64,000 nt of DNA from Salinisphaera sp002433465 (GTDB lineage Bacteria > Pseudomonadota > Gammaproteobacteria > Nevskiales > Salinisphaeraceae): assembly GCF_040361435.1 (NCBI RefSeq), contig NZ_APNL01000021.1:1-64000 (forward strand), written 5' to 3'. Numbering within the stretch: the stretch's first letter is position 1; every line of letters starts with the position of its first letter. A program made the position numbers and the translations under genes. The notes beneath the pieces were generated by a model that was not told the origin of the DNA, made no database searches, and worked only from the letters and a program-made list of their open reading frames with translations. This document shows positions 1 through 8,671 of the stretch, in pieces.

Positions 1-468
1 CCTAGCGACCGCTTCGTATTCGAGGGCTTTCTGCCGTCCAAGGCCACCGCCCGCCGCAGCCGTCTGGCAGAGCTGGCCGAGGAAAACCGTACGCTCATCT
101 TCTATGAGTCGAGTCATCGCATCGAACGCTGCGTGCGTGATATGTGCGATGTGCTCGGCGCCGGGCGGCGGATCGGCCTGTGCCGCGAACTCAGCAAGCT
201 GCACGAACAGAGTGTGGTGCTCGAAGCCGGGGCGCTCGGCGACTGGCTCGCCGCGGACGACAACCGCCGTCGCGGTGAATTCGTGCTGGTGGTGGCAGGG
301 TCGACCGAGGCGAGCGGCGAGCGGGGCGAAATCGACCTGGATGCGTTGCTCGGCGAGCTGCTGGCGTTGACCGGCACCAAGCAGGCGGCCAAGGCCGCGG
401 CCCGTCTGACCGGGCGCGCGACCAACGAGATTTATGCCCGGGCGCTGGAGCTTGCCGCTGCCGATTGA
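1..468 (+). CDS. rsmI: 16S rRNA 2'-O-ribose C1402 methyltransferase RsmI, 3' part
   Basis: The reading frame is open from base 1, so the gene begins outside the window; only the C-terminal 155 residues are present. RsmI methylates the ribose of C1402 in 16S rRNA with S-adenosylmethionine. Visible family signatures are FEGFLPSK near the start and the block RTLIFYESSHR, where most family members have YESPHR. The C-terminal helical part follows, and the stop codon is at 466-468. Immediately downstream lie rnpB and mraZ, the same order as in Pseudomonas, which supports the call. Confidence 0.9.
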   Translation, partial: PSDRFVFEGFLPSKATARRSRLAELAEENRTLIFYESSHRIERCVRDMCDVLGAGRRIGLCRELSKLHEQSVVLEAGALGDWLAADDNRRRGEFVLVVAGSTEASGERGEIDLDALLGELLALTGTKQAAKAAARLTGRATNEIYARALELAAAD

Positions 469-490
469 TGCACCGCAGCGTAGCCACGGG

Positions 491-499
491 TGATAGAAT
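491..499 (+). promoter_or_regulatory. Extended -10 promoter of rnpB
   Basis: TGATAGAAT is an extended -10 element (TG, one base, TAGAAT). It ends 7 bases before the inferred 5' end of RNase P RNA at about 507, the expected distance to a start site. I see no good -35 hexamer at normal spacing, which fits an extended -10 promoter. The position is seen in the sequence; the promoter role is inference. Confidence 0.5.
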
Positions 500-506
500 C
501 CGTGCT

Positions 507-857
<351 letters not shown>

Positions 858-1153
858 ACCCTCTTGTTACGCCGAACGGCCGCTCTGGCCGACTTCTGCT
901 CGCGTCTGCGTGGGCGAGCGCCCCACCTGCGCAAACCATGCGCCGGTTTTGGCGCCACGCGATTCGGTCGCCGCCAGCAATTTGCGCGAATGAAGGCTTT
1001 GCAGCGGGCGCCGGCTTACAAAGTCGTCGAGCTAAAACCGCTAAAACCCTAAAAAACAAAACAAAATGGCAGCGTCCTTTTTCATCGTAAATTGGGCTGT
1101 GAAGGCTTCAGAAATCACTGTTTTGCTGGGTTTTTTTACCTCCCGTCGTTTGC
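858..1153. other. Intergenic stretch between rnpB and the mraZ promoter
   Basis: No convincing gene is seen. The first part is GC-rich and may hold the 3' processing or termination signals of rnpB. The second part turns A-rich and contains a direct tandem 9-mer GCTAAAACC at 1031-1039 and 1040-1048, followed by a partial third copy. Short frames here lack ribosome binding sites and family resemblance. Confidence 0.5.
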
Positions 1154-1217
1154 TTGACACCCGAAAGCGGCACTGCCTATAGTGGTGGCGTGGGGTAGGA
1201 AGTGGGGCAAAGTGGTA
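1154..1217 (+). promoter_or_regulatory. Sigma-70 promoter of the dcw cluster with putative MraZ operator repeats
   Basis: A strong promoter is visible: TTGACA at 1154-1159 and TATAGT at 1178-1183 with an 18-base spacer. Downstream of the -10 are GTGG-containing repeats at about 1190 (GTGGGG), 1202 (GTGGGG) and 1212 (GTGGTA), spaced 12 and 10 bases. MraZ proteins are known to bind short TGGG-type direct repeats with roughly 10-base periodicity upstream of their own gene. Autorepression of the cluster by MraZ is therefore likely, but it is inference. Confidence 0.65.
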
Positions 1218-1241
1218 CAACGGCAGAAATGAGGCCGCAGC

Positions 1242-1703
1242 GTGTTCAAGGGGTCGCATCCGGTCACCATCGATGCCAAGGGTCGTATTGCGATCCCGGC
1301 GTCGTATCGCCAGTCGTTGGTTGACGACTGTGCGGGCCGGCTCGTCGTGACCCAGCACTGGGATGGCTGCCTGCTGATCTACCCGTTGTCCGAATTTCAG
1401 GCGTTCGAGAAGAAACTGCTGGCCAAAGGCGGGCTCGATCCGAAGGTAAGAAACATCCAGCGTTTTCTGATTGGCAATGCCCGCGACGTCGAGATGGATA
1501 AACAGGGTCGGCTGCTGTTGCCGGCCAATCTGCGTGGCTATGCGCATCTGGAATCCAAAGCCGTGCTGTCGGGTATGGGCAATCTTTTCGAGCTGTGGGA
1601 CGAAGCGACCTATCACGCGCGTTCGGCCGACATCGCCGCCCAGCTGTCCGAAGACGCCGCCAATGGCGAACTGCCCGACGTGCTCATGGATCTGAGCCTG
1701 TGA
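1242..1703 (+). CDS. mraZ: Transcriptional regulator MraZ
   Basis: First gene of the division and cell wall cluster; 153 residues, matching the usual length of about 150. MraZ is a DNA-binding repressor that controls its own operon. It carries two tandem SpoVT/AbrB-like swapped-hairpin halves, visible as HPVTIDAKGRIAIPASYR near residue 6 and the second repeat DVEMDKQGRLLLPANLR near residue 81. The GTG start at 1242 was chosen because GAGG at 1231-1234 forms a ribosome binding site and the encoded start MFKGSHPVTIDAKGR is typical of the family. Repeats in the promoter just upstream look like its operator. Confidence 0.95.
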   Translation: MFKGSHPVTIDAKGRIAIPASYRQSLVDDCAGRLVVTQHWDGCLLIYPLSEFQAFEKKLLAKGGLDPKVRNIQRFLIGNARDVEMDKQGRLLLPANLRGYAHLESKAVLSGMGNLFELWDEATYHARSADIAAQLSEDAANGELPDVLMDLSL

Positions 1704-1755
1704 CCCTCTCCATTAACCGCCGCATTTCATTCAAGTCATGAGGACCGCTGCTCAC

Positions 1756-2706
1756 ATGCCGCAGGCCGAACATCAACCGGTGTTGCTCGACGCCGCCCTG
1801 ACCGGGCTTGGCGTGCGTGCGCACGGCGTGTACGTGGATGCCACGTTCGGCCGCGGCGGTCATAGTCGGGGCGTGTTGGCCCGGCTGGGCGAGAAGGGTC
1901 GGCTGATTGCATTCGATCAGGATCCGGACGCCGAGGCGCATGCCCGGCCGCTGGTCGAGGGCGATGCCCGGTTCAGCTTTGTGCGTAGCTCCTTTGCCGA
2001 GCTGGGTGAGCGTATCGCCGCACTCGGCCTCGCCGGGCGCGTTGACGGTGTGTTGTTCGACCTGGGCGTCTCGTCACCCCAGTTCGATGTCGCCGAGCGC
2101 GGCTTCTCGTTTCGTCATGCCGGCCCGCTGGACATGCGCATGAATCCCGACGCCGGGCAGCCGCTGTCGACGTGGCTGCATGCCGCAAGCCACGGCGAAA
2201 TTGCGTCCGTAATCAAGCGCTACGGCGAAGAGCCCATGGCGGGTCGTATCGCGGGGGCGATAGTCGATGCGCGCGCGGCCGGGCCGATTCAGGACACCGG
2301 GCGTCTCGCCGCGATCGTGGCCGGGGCGATCCCGGCCCGGGTAGCGGCCGGCAAGCGCATACATCCGGCGACCCGCACTTTTCAGGCGTTTCGCATGTAT
2401 ATCAACGATGAGATCGGTGCGCTCGATCGCGGGCTCGAGAGCGCCTTTGACGTGCTGGCGCCGGGCGGGCGGCTCGCCGTAATCAGCTTTCATTCGCTCG
2501 AAGACCGTCGGGTCAAGCGCTTCATTCGCGCCCAGGCACGCCCGGCCCCGCCGCCGGTGCCGATGGCGCCGGTCGTCGAACCGGCCTTGAGCGAAATCGG
2601 CAAGCCGGTACGCGCCGACGCGGCCGAGCTTGCCGTCAACGCCCGTGCGCGTAGCGCCATCCTGCGGGTGGCTGAACGTACCGCGGCAGCGAAGGTGACG
2701 ACGTGA
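1756..2706 (+). CDS. rsmH: 16S rRNA N4-cytidine C1402 methyltransferase RsmH (MraW)
   Basis: S-adenosylmethionine-dependent enzyme that methylates N4 of C1402 in 16S rRNA, the same nucleotide that RsmI methylates on the ribose. About 316 residues. Clear signatures: HQPVLLDAAL at the N-terminus, DATFGRGGHS as the SAM-binding motif, FDLGVSSPQFD, and VISFHSLEDRRVK near the C-terminus. Two in-frame starts compete. ATG at 1756 has GAGGA at 1740-1744 upstream and gives MPQAEHQPVLL, close to family starts. ATG at 1738 has no ribosome binding site, so I prefer 1756. The stop overlaps the GTG of ftsL. Confidence 0.93.
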   Translation: MPQAEHQPVLLDAALTGLGVRAHGVYVDATFGRGGHSRGVLARLGEKGRLIAFDQDPDAEAHARPLVEGDARFSFVRSSFAELGERIAALGLAGRVDGVLFDLGVSSPQFDVAERGFSFRHAGPLDMRMNPDAGQPLSTWLHAASHGEIASVIKRYGEEPMAGRIAGAIVDARAAGPIQDTGRLAAIVAGAIPARVAAGKRIHPATRTFQAFRMYINDEIGALDRGLESAFDVLAPGGRLAVISFHSLEDRRVKRFIRAQARPAPPPVPMAPVVEPALSEIGKPVRADAAELAVNARARSAILRVAERTAAAKVTT

Positions 2707-2972
2707 GTCGGCCCGTGCTTACCATCATCGGCCTGTCGTTGACCATTCTGGTGAGCGCGGTGGCCGTCGTGCAGGCCAAGCACAAAACGCGTGAAATGGC
2801 GCACCAGCTGCAGGTCGAACGCGTCGAGCGCGACAAGCTCTCCACCGAATGGGCCCAGCTGCAGCTTGAAGAGAGCGCCTGGGCGAACCCTGATCGCGTG
2901 GCCCAGGTGGCCCGTCGCGAGCTGGGCATGGTGCAGCCGCGTCAATACGTGGTGCTGGAGTCGCAGCGATGA
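2703..2972 (+). CDS. ftsL: Cell division protein FtsL
   Basis: Small bitopic division protein of 89 residues. A short cytoplasmic start is followed by a hydrophobic segment (VLTIIGLSLTILVSAVAVV, residues 5-23) and a periplasmic coiled-coil rich in Glu, Gln and Arg. The tail RRELGMVQPRQYVVLE is characteristic of FtsL. It forms the FtsQLB complex and helps activate FtsWI. The GTG start overlaps the rsmH stop (GTGA), and its own stop overlaps the ftsI start (ATGA), so translation is probably coupled. Sequence is poorly conserved in this family; position between rsmH and ftsI makes the call firm. Confidence 0.9.
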   Translation: MSRPVLTIIGLSLTILVSAVAVVQAKHKTREMAHQLQVERVERDKLSTEWAQLQLEESAWANPDRVAQVARRELGMVQPRQYVVLESQR

Positions 2973-4729
2973 GCCGCCACGACCATCAACGCAACAGCCA
3001 GCGACCCAAACGCAACCAAACGCCGCCTCCTCCGGGCTGGCGCGGCTGGTTTGTGCTGACATTGTTCGTGGGCTTTGCCGTGGTGCTGGCCGGTCGGGCG
3101 TTCGATTTGCAGGTGCTCGATCAGGCGTTCCTGACCAAGGAAGGCGACAAGCGTCATCTGCGCAGCGTCTCGGTGCCGGCCGGTCGCGGCGTGATCAAGG
3201 ATCGCAACGGCGAGCCGCTGGCGCTTTCGGCGCCGACCGAATCCGTCTGGGCGGTGCCCGGCGCCGTGCTCGAGGCGCCGGACAAGATCGCGCCGCTCGC
3301 GCATGAGTTGAATATTCCCGTTTCCGAGCTGCGCAGCCGTCTGGAAAGCTACAAAGGGCGCCAGTTCTTGTACCTGCGTCGCCAGCTCGCACCGACCGAT
3401 GCACGTGCGGTAATGGCAGTCGACGCACCGGGCGTGTTCCTGCAGCGCGAGTACAAGCGCTACTACCCGGCCGGCGAGGCTGCCGCCCAGATCGTGGGCA
3501 TGACCAATATCGACGGCCGCGGTCAGGAAGGCCTCGAGCTCAACCGCGACGATTATCTGCACGGTGAGCCGGGCAGTCGGCGCGTGGTCAAGGACCGGGT
3601 CGGCCGTGTGGTCGAGGATCTGGCCGAATTCCAGCCGCCTCAGGCAGGTCATGACCTGCGTCTGACCATCGATTCGCGCATGCAGTACATGGCCTACCGT
3701 CACATCAAGGCGGCCGTGGTCAAGAACGATGCGAAGGGCGGTATGGTGGTCATGCTCGATCCCACCACCGGCGAGCTGCGCGCGGTGGCGTCCTATCCGA
3801 GCTTCAACCCCAACGATCGCGACTCCATCGATCCGTCCGGCGTGCGAGCGCGCGCGGCCACCGACGTCATGGAGCCCGGTTCAACGGTCAAACCACTGCT
3901 GCTGGCCAAGGCGCTGGATAGTGGTTTGTTCGACACCGACGACGTGATTCATACCAAGGGCTGGTTCATGGTCGGCCGGCTCACGGTCAAGGACTTTCGC
4001 AACTACGGCGACGTCGATTTCGCCAAGATCCTGCAGAAATCCAGCAACGTGGGCGCTGCGCATGTGGGCCTGAAGATGGGCGCTGAAGGCGTCTGGCGTG
4101 CCTATAACGACTTCGGCTTCGGCGATATCACCGGCAGCGGCTTTCCCGGCGAGCGGTTCGGCGTGCTCAAGGATTTCTACGAGTGGAATAACGTCGAAAC
4201 GGCCACGGCCTCCTATGGCTATGGCCTGGCCGTGACCGCCTTTCAGCTCATCCGCGCCTATGGCGCCATCGCCGACGACGGCATGTTGCGCAGCCTGCGC
4301 CTGATCGAAGGCGAGGGCGCCGACATGCATGCCCCGCCCAAGCGCGTGCTCAAGGCCAAAACCGCGCGCACGATGCGCCACCTTCTGGAGGGTGTGATCA
4401 CCCCGGCCGGCACGGCCACGAAGGCGGCAATTCCGGGCTACCGCGTGGCCGGCAAGACGGGTACGGCCCGCAAGGCCGGTACCGGCGGCTATAACGCCGA
4501 CCGTCATCAGGCCCTGTTCGTGGGCATGGCGCCGGCCGAAAAGCCGGCGCTGGTGACGCTGGTCATGCTCGACGAGCCGAAGAAGGATGCCTATTACGGC
4601 GGCGCCGTTGCCGCGCCCGTGTTTGCGGCCGTCATGCGCGATGCGCTGCGCCTGCTTCGGGTGCCGCCGGACGACCCGGGCGTATTGACCGCCTCGGCGG
4701 AAACACGATCCAACGGAGCCGGCACATGA
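2969..4729 (+). CDS. ftsI: Peptidoglycan D,D-transpeptidase FtsI (PBP3)
   Basis: Septal class B penicillin-binding protein of 586 residues that crosslinks peptidoglycan at the division site with FtsW. A proline-rich cytoplasmic start precedes one membrane segment (about residues 28-45). The pedestal domain follows (PAGRGVIKDRNG, near 70), then the transpeptidase domain with the three active-site motifs: SxxK as STVK with Ser305, SxN as SSN near 358-360, and KTG as GKTGTA with Lys496. Spacing is almost identical to E. coli PBP3. Start and stop both overlap neighbours by four bases (ATGA). Confidence 0.97.
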   Translation: MSRHDHQRNSQRPKRNQTPPPPGWRGWFVLTLFVGFAVVLAGRAFDLQVLDQAFLTKEGDKRHLRSVSVPAGRGVIKDRNGEPLALSAPTESVWAVPGAVLEAPDKIAPLAHELNIPVSELRSRLESYKGRQFLYLRRQLAPTDARAVMAVDAPGVFLQREYKRYYPAGEAAAQIVGMTNIDGRGQEGLELNRDDYLHGEPGSRRVVKDRVGRVVEDLAEFQPPQAGHDLRLTIDSRMQYMAYRHIKAAVVKNDAKGGMVVMLDPTTGELRAVASYPSFNPNDRDSIDPSGVRARAATDVMEPGSTVKPLLLAKALDSGLFDTDDVIHTKGWFMVGRLTVKDFRNYGDVDFAKILQKSSNVGAAHVGLKMGAEGVWRAYNDFGFGDITGSGFPGERFGVLKDFYEWNNVETATASYGYGLAVTAFQLIRAYGAIADDGMLRSLRLIEGEGADMHAPPKRVLKAKTARTMRHLLEGVITPAGTATKAAIPGYRVAGKTGTARKAGTGGYNADRHQALFVGMAPAEKPALVTLVMLDEPKKDAYYGGAVAAPVFAAVMRDALRLLRVPPDDPGVLTASAETRSNGAGT

Positions 4730-6216
4730 ACGGGCTGGCACCGGTAAGCAATAAAGCACGGCCCCTGGCCAGCCTCCTCGACGGGCTGGCCTGCGACGTT
4801 CCGGGCGTGGATATCGCCGGGGTGGCGATCGACAGCCGCCGGGTGAAGCCCGGCTCGCTATTTCTGGCCTATCGCGGAACGCAAAGCCATGGGCTCGATC
4901 ATGTCGAAGCCGCCGTTGCCGCAGGCGCGGTCGCGGTGGCCTGGGACGACGCGCATCCGCCCGCGTTGGATGTGCCGAGCGTACGCGTCGAGGCGCTTGC
5001 CAGCCGCGCGAGTCGGATCGCCGGGCGTTTCTATGACGAGCCCTCGCAGAAGCTGTTCGTGGCCGGGGTGACCGGCACCGACGGCAAGACATCCTGTGCA
5101 TGGCTGCTGTCGCAGGCGCTCGAGCTTCTCGGCGCGCGCTGCGGCTATATCGGCACGCTGGGCTTCGGTTTTGCCGACGATCTGGCCGAGGCCACGCATA
5201 CCACGCCCGATCCGGTGGCCGTTCAGGACTGGCTGGCCCGACTGGCCGCCGCCGATGCCAGCGCCGTGGCCTTCGAGGTGTCCTCGCATGCGCTCGATCA
5301 GCATCGCGTTGACGGCGTGGCGTTCGACGTGGCGGTGCTCACCCAGCTCGGCCGCGACCATCTGGATTATCACGCGAGCCTCGAAGCCTACGCCGCGGCC
5401 AAGCAGCGGCTGTTCGCTTTCGACGGGCTGAGCAGCGCGGTGCTCAACGGCGACGACGCCTACGGCCGCGAGTGGCTGGCTGCGCTGGCCGCCGACGTCA
5501 CGCCGATTGCTTACGGCTGCGGCGATATGGCCGCCCTGGCCGACAACTACGTGCGTATCGAGTCTGTTGCCACCCGCGTGGACGGCCTGTCGCTGACCCT
5601 GGATACAAGCTGGGGACGCGCCGTTATCGACAGCGTGCTGGTGGGGCGTTTCAACGCCATGAATCTGGCCGCGGTGCTGGCCGTGCTGCTGGCGCGCGGC
5701 GTCGATTTCGACGCGGCGACGGCGGTGCTCGCCCAGCTGACCACCGTGCCCGGGCGCATGCAGCGGGTGGATACCCGCGACGACCAGCCCATGGTGGTGG
5801 TCGACTATGCCCATACCCCGGGGGCGCTCGCCCATGCGATTGCCGCGGTGCGCGAGCATGCGGCCGCACGCGTGCTGTGTGTATTCGGCTGCGGCGGCGA
5901 CCGCGATGCCGGCAAGCGCCCGCTCATGGGCGCGGCCGCCGAGGCCGCCGATGCGGTATGGCTCACCGACGACAATCCGCGCAGCGAATCGCCGGCGGCG
6001 ATCGTGGCCGCGATCAGCGCCGGCATGCAGGGCAATACCCCCGTGACGATCGAACACGACCGCGCCGCCGCGATTGCGGATGCCATCCATGCCGCCCGGC
6101 CGGGCGATGTGGTCTTGATTGCCGGCAAGGGTCACGAAACCACCCAGCAGATCGGCGCCACGCGACGGATCTTCGACGACCGTCTGGCCGCCCACGACGC
6201 GCTGGAGGCGCTATGA
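4726..6216 (+). CDS. murE: UDP-MurNAc-L-Ala-D-Glu:meso-diaminopimelate ligase MurE
   Basis: Cytoplasmic Mur ligase of 496 residues that adds the third residue of the stem peptide. The ATP-binding motif VTGTDGKTS lies near residue 116 (most homologues have GTNGKT). The C-terminal domain contains DNPRSESP; DNPR is the motif that recognises meso-diaminopimelate rather than lysine, so the wall is of the usual Gram-negative DAP type. The VVVDYAHTPGAL block near residue 360 is also typical. ATGA overlaps link it to ftsI and murF. Confidence 0.97.
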   Translation: MNGLAPVSNKARPLASLLDGLACDVPGVDIAGVAIDSRRVKPGSLFLAYRGTQSHGLDHVEAAVAAGAVAVAWDDAHPPALDVPSVRVEALASRASRIAGRFYDEPSQKLFVAGVTGTDGKTSCAWLLSQALELLGARCGYIGTLGFGFADDLAEATHTTPDPVAVQDWLARLAAADASAVAFEVSSHALDQHRVDGVAFDVAVLTQLGRDHLDYHASLEAYAAAKQRLFAFDGLSSAVLNGDDAYGREWLAALAADVTPIAYGCGDMAALADNYVRIESVATRVDGLSLTLDTSWGRAVIDSVLVGRFNAMNLAAVLAVLLARGVDFDAATAVLAQLTTVPGRMQRVDTRDDQPMVVVDYAHTPGALAHAIAAVREHAAARVLCVFGCGGDRDAGKRPLMGAAAEAADAVWLTDDNPRSESPAAIVAAISAGMQGNTPVTIEHDRAAAIADAIHAARPGDVVLIAGKGHETTQQIGATRRIFDDRLAAHDALEAL

Positions 6217-7595
6217 ACGGTCGCCTGTCGGAACTGGCACACACGTTGAACGCAAGCCTGCACGGCCGCGACGCCGACTATGCGGGCGCAAGCATCGATA
6301 CGCGTCGGCTCGAGCGCAACGCGCTGTTCTTTGCCTTGCCGGGCGCGCGCGTCGACGGGCACGACTTCGTCGGCCGGGCGGCGAGCCTGGGCGCGGCCGC
6401 CGCAGTGGTGGCACGCGTCGTGGATTCGCCGCTGCCGCAGCTGGTGGTTGCCGACGTGGAACAGGCGTTGCAGCAGGCCGGTGCGGCTTCGCGGCGGGCG
6501 TTCGACGGCACCGTGATCGGTGTGACCGGCAGCAACGGCAAGACCACGGTCAAGCAGATGCTGGCCGCCATTCTGGCCGAAGCCGGCTCGGTACTCGCCA
6601 CCGAAGGCAACCTGAATAACCACCTGGGCGTGCCGATCACGCTCATGCGGCTCAACGACAGCGTCAAGCGTGCGGTTGTCGAAATGGGCGCCTCGCATGC
6701 CGGCGAGATCGCCATGCTCGCCGAGCTGGCCCGTCCGCAGGTGGGCGTGGTCACCAATGCGGGTATGGCCCATATCGAAGGCTTCGGCAGTCGCGAAGGC
6801 GTGGCCCGGGCCAAGGGCGAAATGTTCGCCGGCCTCGACGCCGACGGCGTTGCCGTAATCAACGGCGACGACGATTTCGCGCCGCTCTGGCAAGAGCTGG
6901 CCGGGGCGCGTCGGCGGCTGGTCTTTGCCCGTCACGCACGGGCCGAAGCCGACGTGTTCGCCAGCGATATCGAACTGGGCGCCGATCACAGCCGTTTCAC
7001 GCTGCATACGCCGACGGGCGCGGCCGATGTCGTACTGCCGCTGGCGGGCGCGCATAACATCAGCAACGCGCTGGCCGCAGCGGCCGCAGCCTGCGCCATT
7101 GAACTGGACGCCGACCTTATCGCTCGCGCACTGGGGGCAATGAAGGGTGTCGGCGGCCGCCTGGCGATCGTCGCCGGCCGTCATGGTGCCCGCCTGATCG
7201 ACGACAGCTACAACGCCAATCCCAATTCTCTCGCCGCCGCGCTGGGCTGGCTGGCCCAGCAGCGCGGTGCGCGCTGGGCCGCGCTCGGCGATATGGCCGA
7301 GCTTGGCGAGCAGGCCGAACAGGCCCACCGCGATGCCGGCCGGGCCGCCCGCGAATCGGGCATAGAGCGGCTTTGGGTCACGGGTGAGCTCAGCCGGCTC
7401 ACGGCCGAGGCCTTCGGTCCCGGCGCACAGTGGTTCTCCAATCACGGCGAGCTGATCGCGGCACTCGAAACCGCGTTGTCGGTACGCCAGAGCGAAACCA
7501 CGCTGCTGATCAAGGGCTCGCGCAGCGCGCGCATGGATCGCGTGGCCGACGCGCTTGCCCTGCAGGCGCCTGCCAAGGCGGGGGTGTCATGCTGA
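6213..7595 (+). CDS. murF: UDP-MurNAc-tripeptide:D-Ala-D-Ala ligase MurF
   Basis: Adds D-alanyl-D-alanine to complete the pentapeptide precursor. The frame extends upstream, but the ATG at 6213 overlaps the murE stop (ATGA) and gives 460 residues, the usual MurF size. Visible features: an N-terminal substrate-binding domain with DTRRLERNALFFALPG, the ATP loop GVTGSNGKTTVKQ near residue 103, NNHLGVPITLM, and the C-terminal DDSYNANPNSLAAAL block. The stop overlaps the mraY start by seven bases. Confidence 0.97.
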   Translation: MNGRLSELAHTLNASLHGRDADYAGASIDTRRLERNALFFALPGARVDGHDFVGRAASLGAAAAVVARVVDSPLPQLVVADVEQALQQAGAASRRAFDGTVIGVTGSNGKTTVKQMLAAILAEAGSVLATEGNLNNHLGVPITLMRLNDSVKRAVVEMGASHAGEIAMLAELARPQVGVVTNAGMAHIEGFGSREGVARAKGEMFAGLDADGVAVINGDDDFAPLWQELAGARRRLVFARHARAEADVFASDIELGADHSRFTLHTPTGAADVVLPLAGAHNISNALAAAAAACAIELDADLIARALGAMKGVGGRLAIVAGRHGARLIDDSYNANPNSLAAALGWLAQQRGARWAALGDMAELGEQAEQAHRDAGRAARESGIERLWVTGELSRLTAEAFGPGAQWFSNHGELIAALETALSVRQSETTLLIKGSRSARMDRVADALALQAPAKAGVSC

Positions 7596-8671
7596 CTTTT
7601 CTTGCCGACTGGCTTGAGCCGTTGCACAGCGGCTTTCGGGTATTCCAGTTCATCACCCTGCGCGCGATTCTCGGCGTGCTCACGGCGATGGTGTTTTCGT
7701 TCGTGTTCGGCCCGATGATGATCCGCAAGCTGACCTTTCATCAGATCGGCCAGCATGTGCGCGATGACGGTCCGCAGAGTCATCTGGTGAAAGCCGGTAC
7801 GCCCACCATGGGCGGCACCCTCATCATCGCCGCGGTCTTGGTGGCCACCTTGCTGTGGGGCGATCTGAGCAACCGCTGGGTGTGGCTGGTGATGCTGGTC
7901 ACGGCCGCATTCGGGGTGATCGGTTTTCTCGACGACTATCGCAAGCTCAAGTTCGGCAACAGCAAGGGGCTCTCGGCCAAGGCCAAATACAGCGCCCAGA
8001 CTCTCGTGGGCCTGGCCGCCGGGCTGTGGCTGTATCTGGGTGCGACGAGCGTAGCCGAAACCAGCGTGCTCATACCCATGCTCAAGGACGTGTCGGTGCC
8101 GCTGGGCGCCGGTTATATCCTGTGGAGCTATCTGGTGATCGTGGGCTCGAGCAACGCGGTGAACCTCACCGACGGCCTCGACGGGCTGGCGATCATGCCC
8201 TGCGTGCTGGTGGCCTCGGCGCTGGCGATCTTCGCCTATGTCGCCGGCAACGTGCAGTTTGCCGATTATCTCGGCTTTGCCTATATCGAAGGCGTGGGCG
8301 AGCTGTCGATCTTCTGTACCGCGATCGGCGGTGCCGGGTTGGGCTTTCTATGGTTCAACGCCTACCCGGCCCAGGTGTTCATGGGCGACGTGGGCGCGCT
8401 CGCGCTGGGCGCGGCTCTTGGCGTGGTCGCCGTGGCCGTACGCCAGGAGCTGGTGCTGGTGGTCATGGGCGGCATCTTCGTGGCCGAGACGGTGTCGGTC
8501 ATCCTGCAGGTGGCCACCTTCAAGCTCACCGGCAAGCGCATGTTCCGCATGGCGCCGCTGCATCATCATTTCGAACTCAAGGGCTGGCCCGAGCCCAAGA
8601 TCATCGTGCGCTTCTGGATCGTCACGCTGGTGCTGGTCCTGATTGGTTTGTCCACGTTGAAGATCCGATGA
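7589..8671 (+). CDS. mraY: Phospho-MurNAc-pentapeptide transferase MraY
   Basis: Integral membrane enzyme that moves phospho-MurNAc-pentapeptide from UDP onto undecaprenyl phosphate, forming lipid I. The ATG at 7589 gives 360 residues, the same as E. coli MraY, with about ten hydrophobic segments. Conserved catalytic blocks: GTPTMGG near residue 71, FLDDYRK near 114 with the paired aspartates, NLTDGLDGLA near 189, and the C-terminal HHHFELKGWPE. Upstream in-frame sequence belongs to murF in another frame. Overlaps murF by seven bases and murD by four. Confidence 0.97.
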   Translation: MLTFLADWLEPLHSGFRVFQFITLRAILGVLTAMVFSFVFGPMMIRKLTFHQIGQHVRDDGPQSHLVKAGTPTMGGTLIIAAVLVATLLWGDLSNRWVWLVMLVTAAFGVIGFLDDYRKLKFGNSKGLSAKAKYSAQTLVGLAAGLWLYLGATSVAETSVLIPMLKDVSVPLGAGYILWSYLVIVGSSNAVNLTDGLDGLAIMPCVLVASALAIFAYVAGNVQFADYLGFAYIEGVGELSIFCTAIGGAGLGFLWFNAYPAQVFMGDVGALALGAALGVVAVAVRQELVLVVMGGIFVAETVSVILQVATFKLTGKRMFRMAPLHHHFELKGWPEPKIIVRFWIVTLVLVLIGLSTLKIR

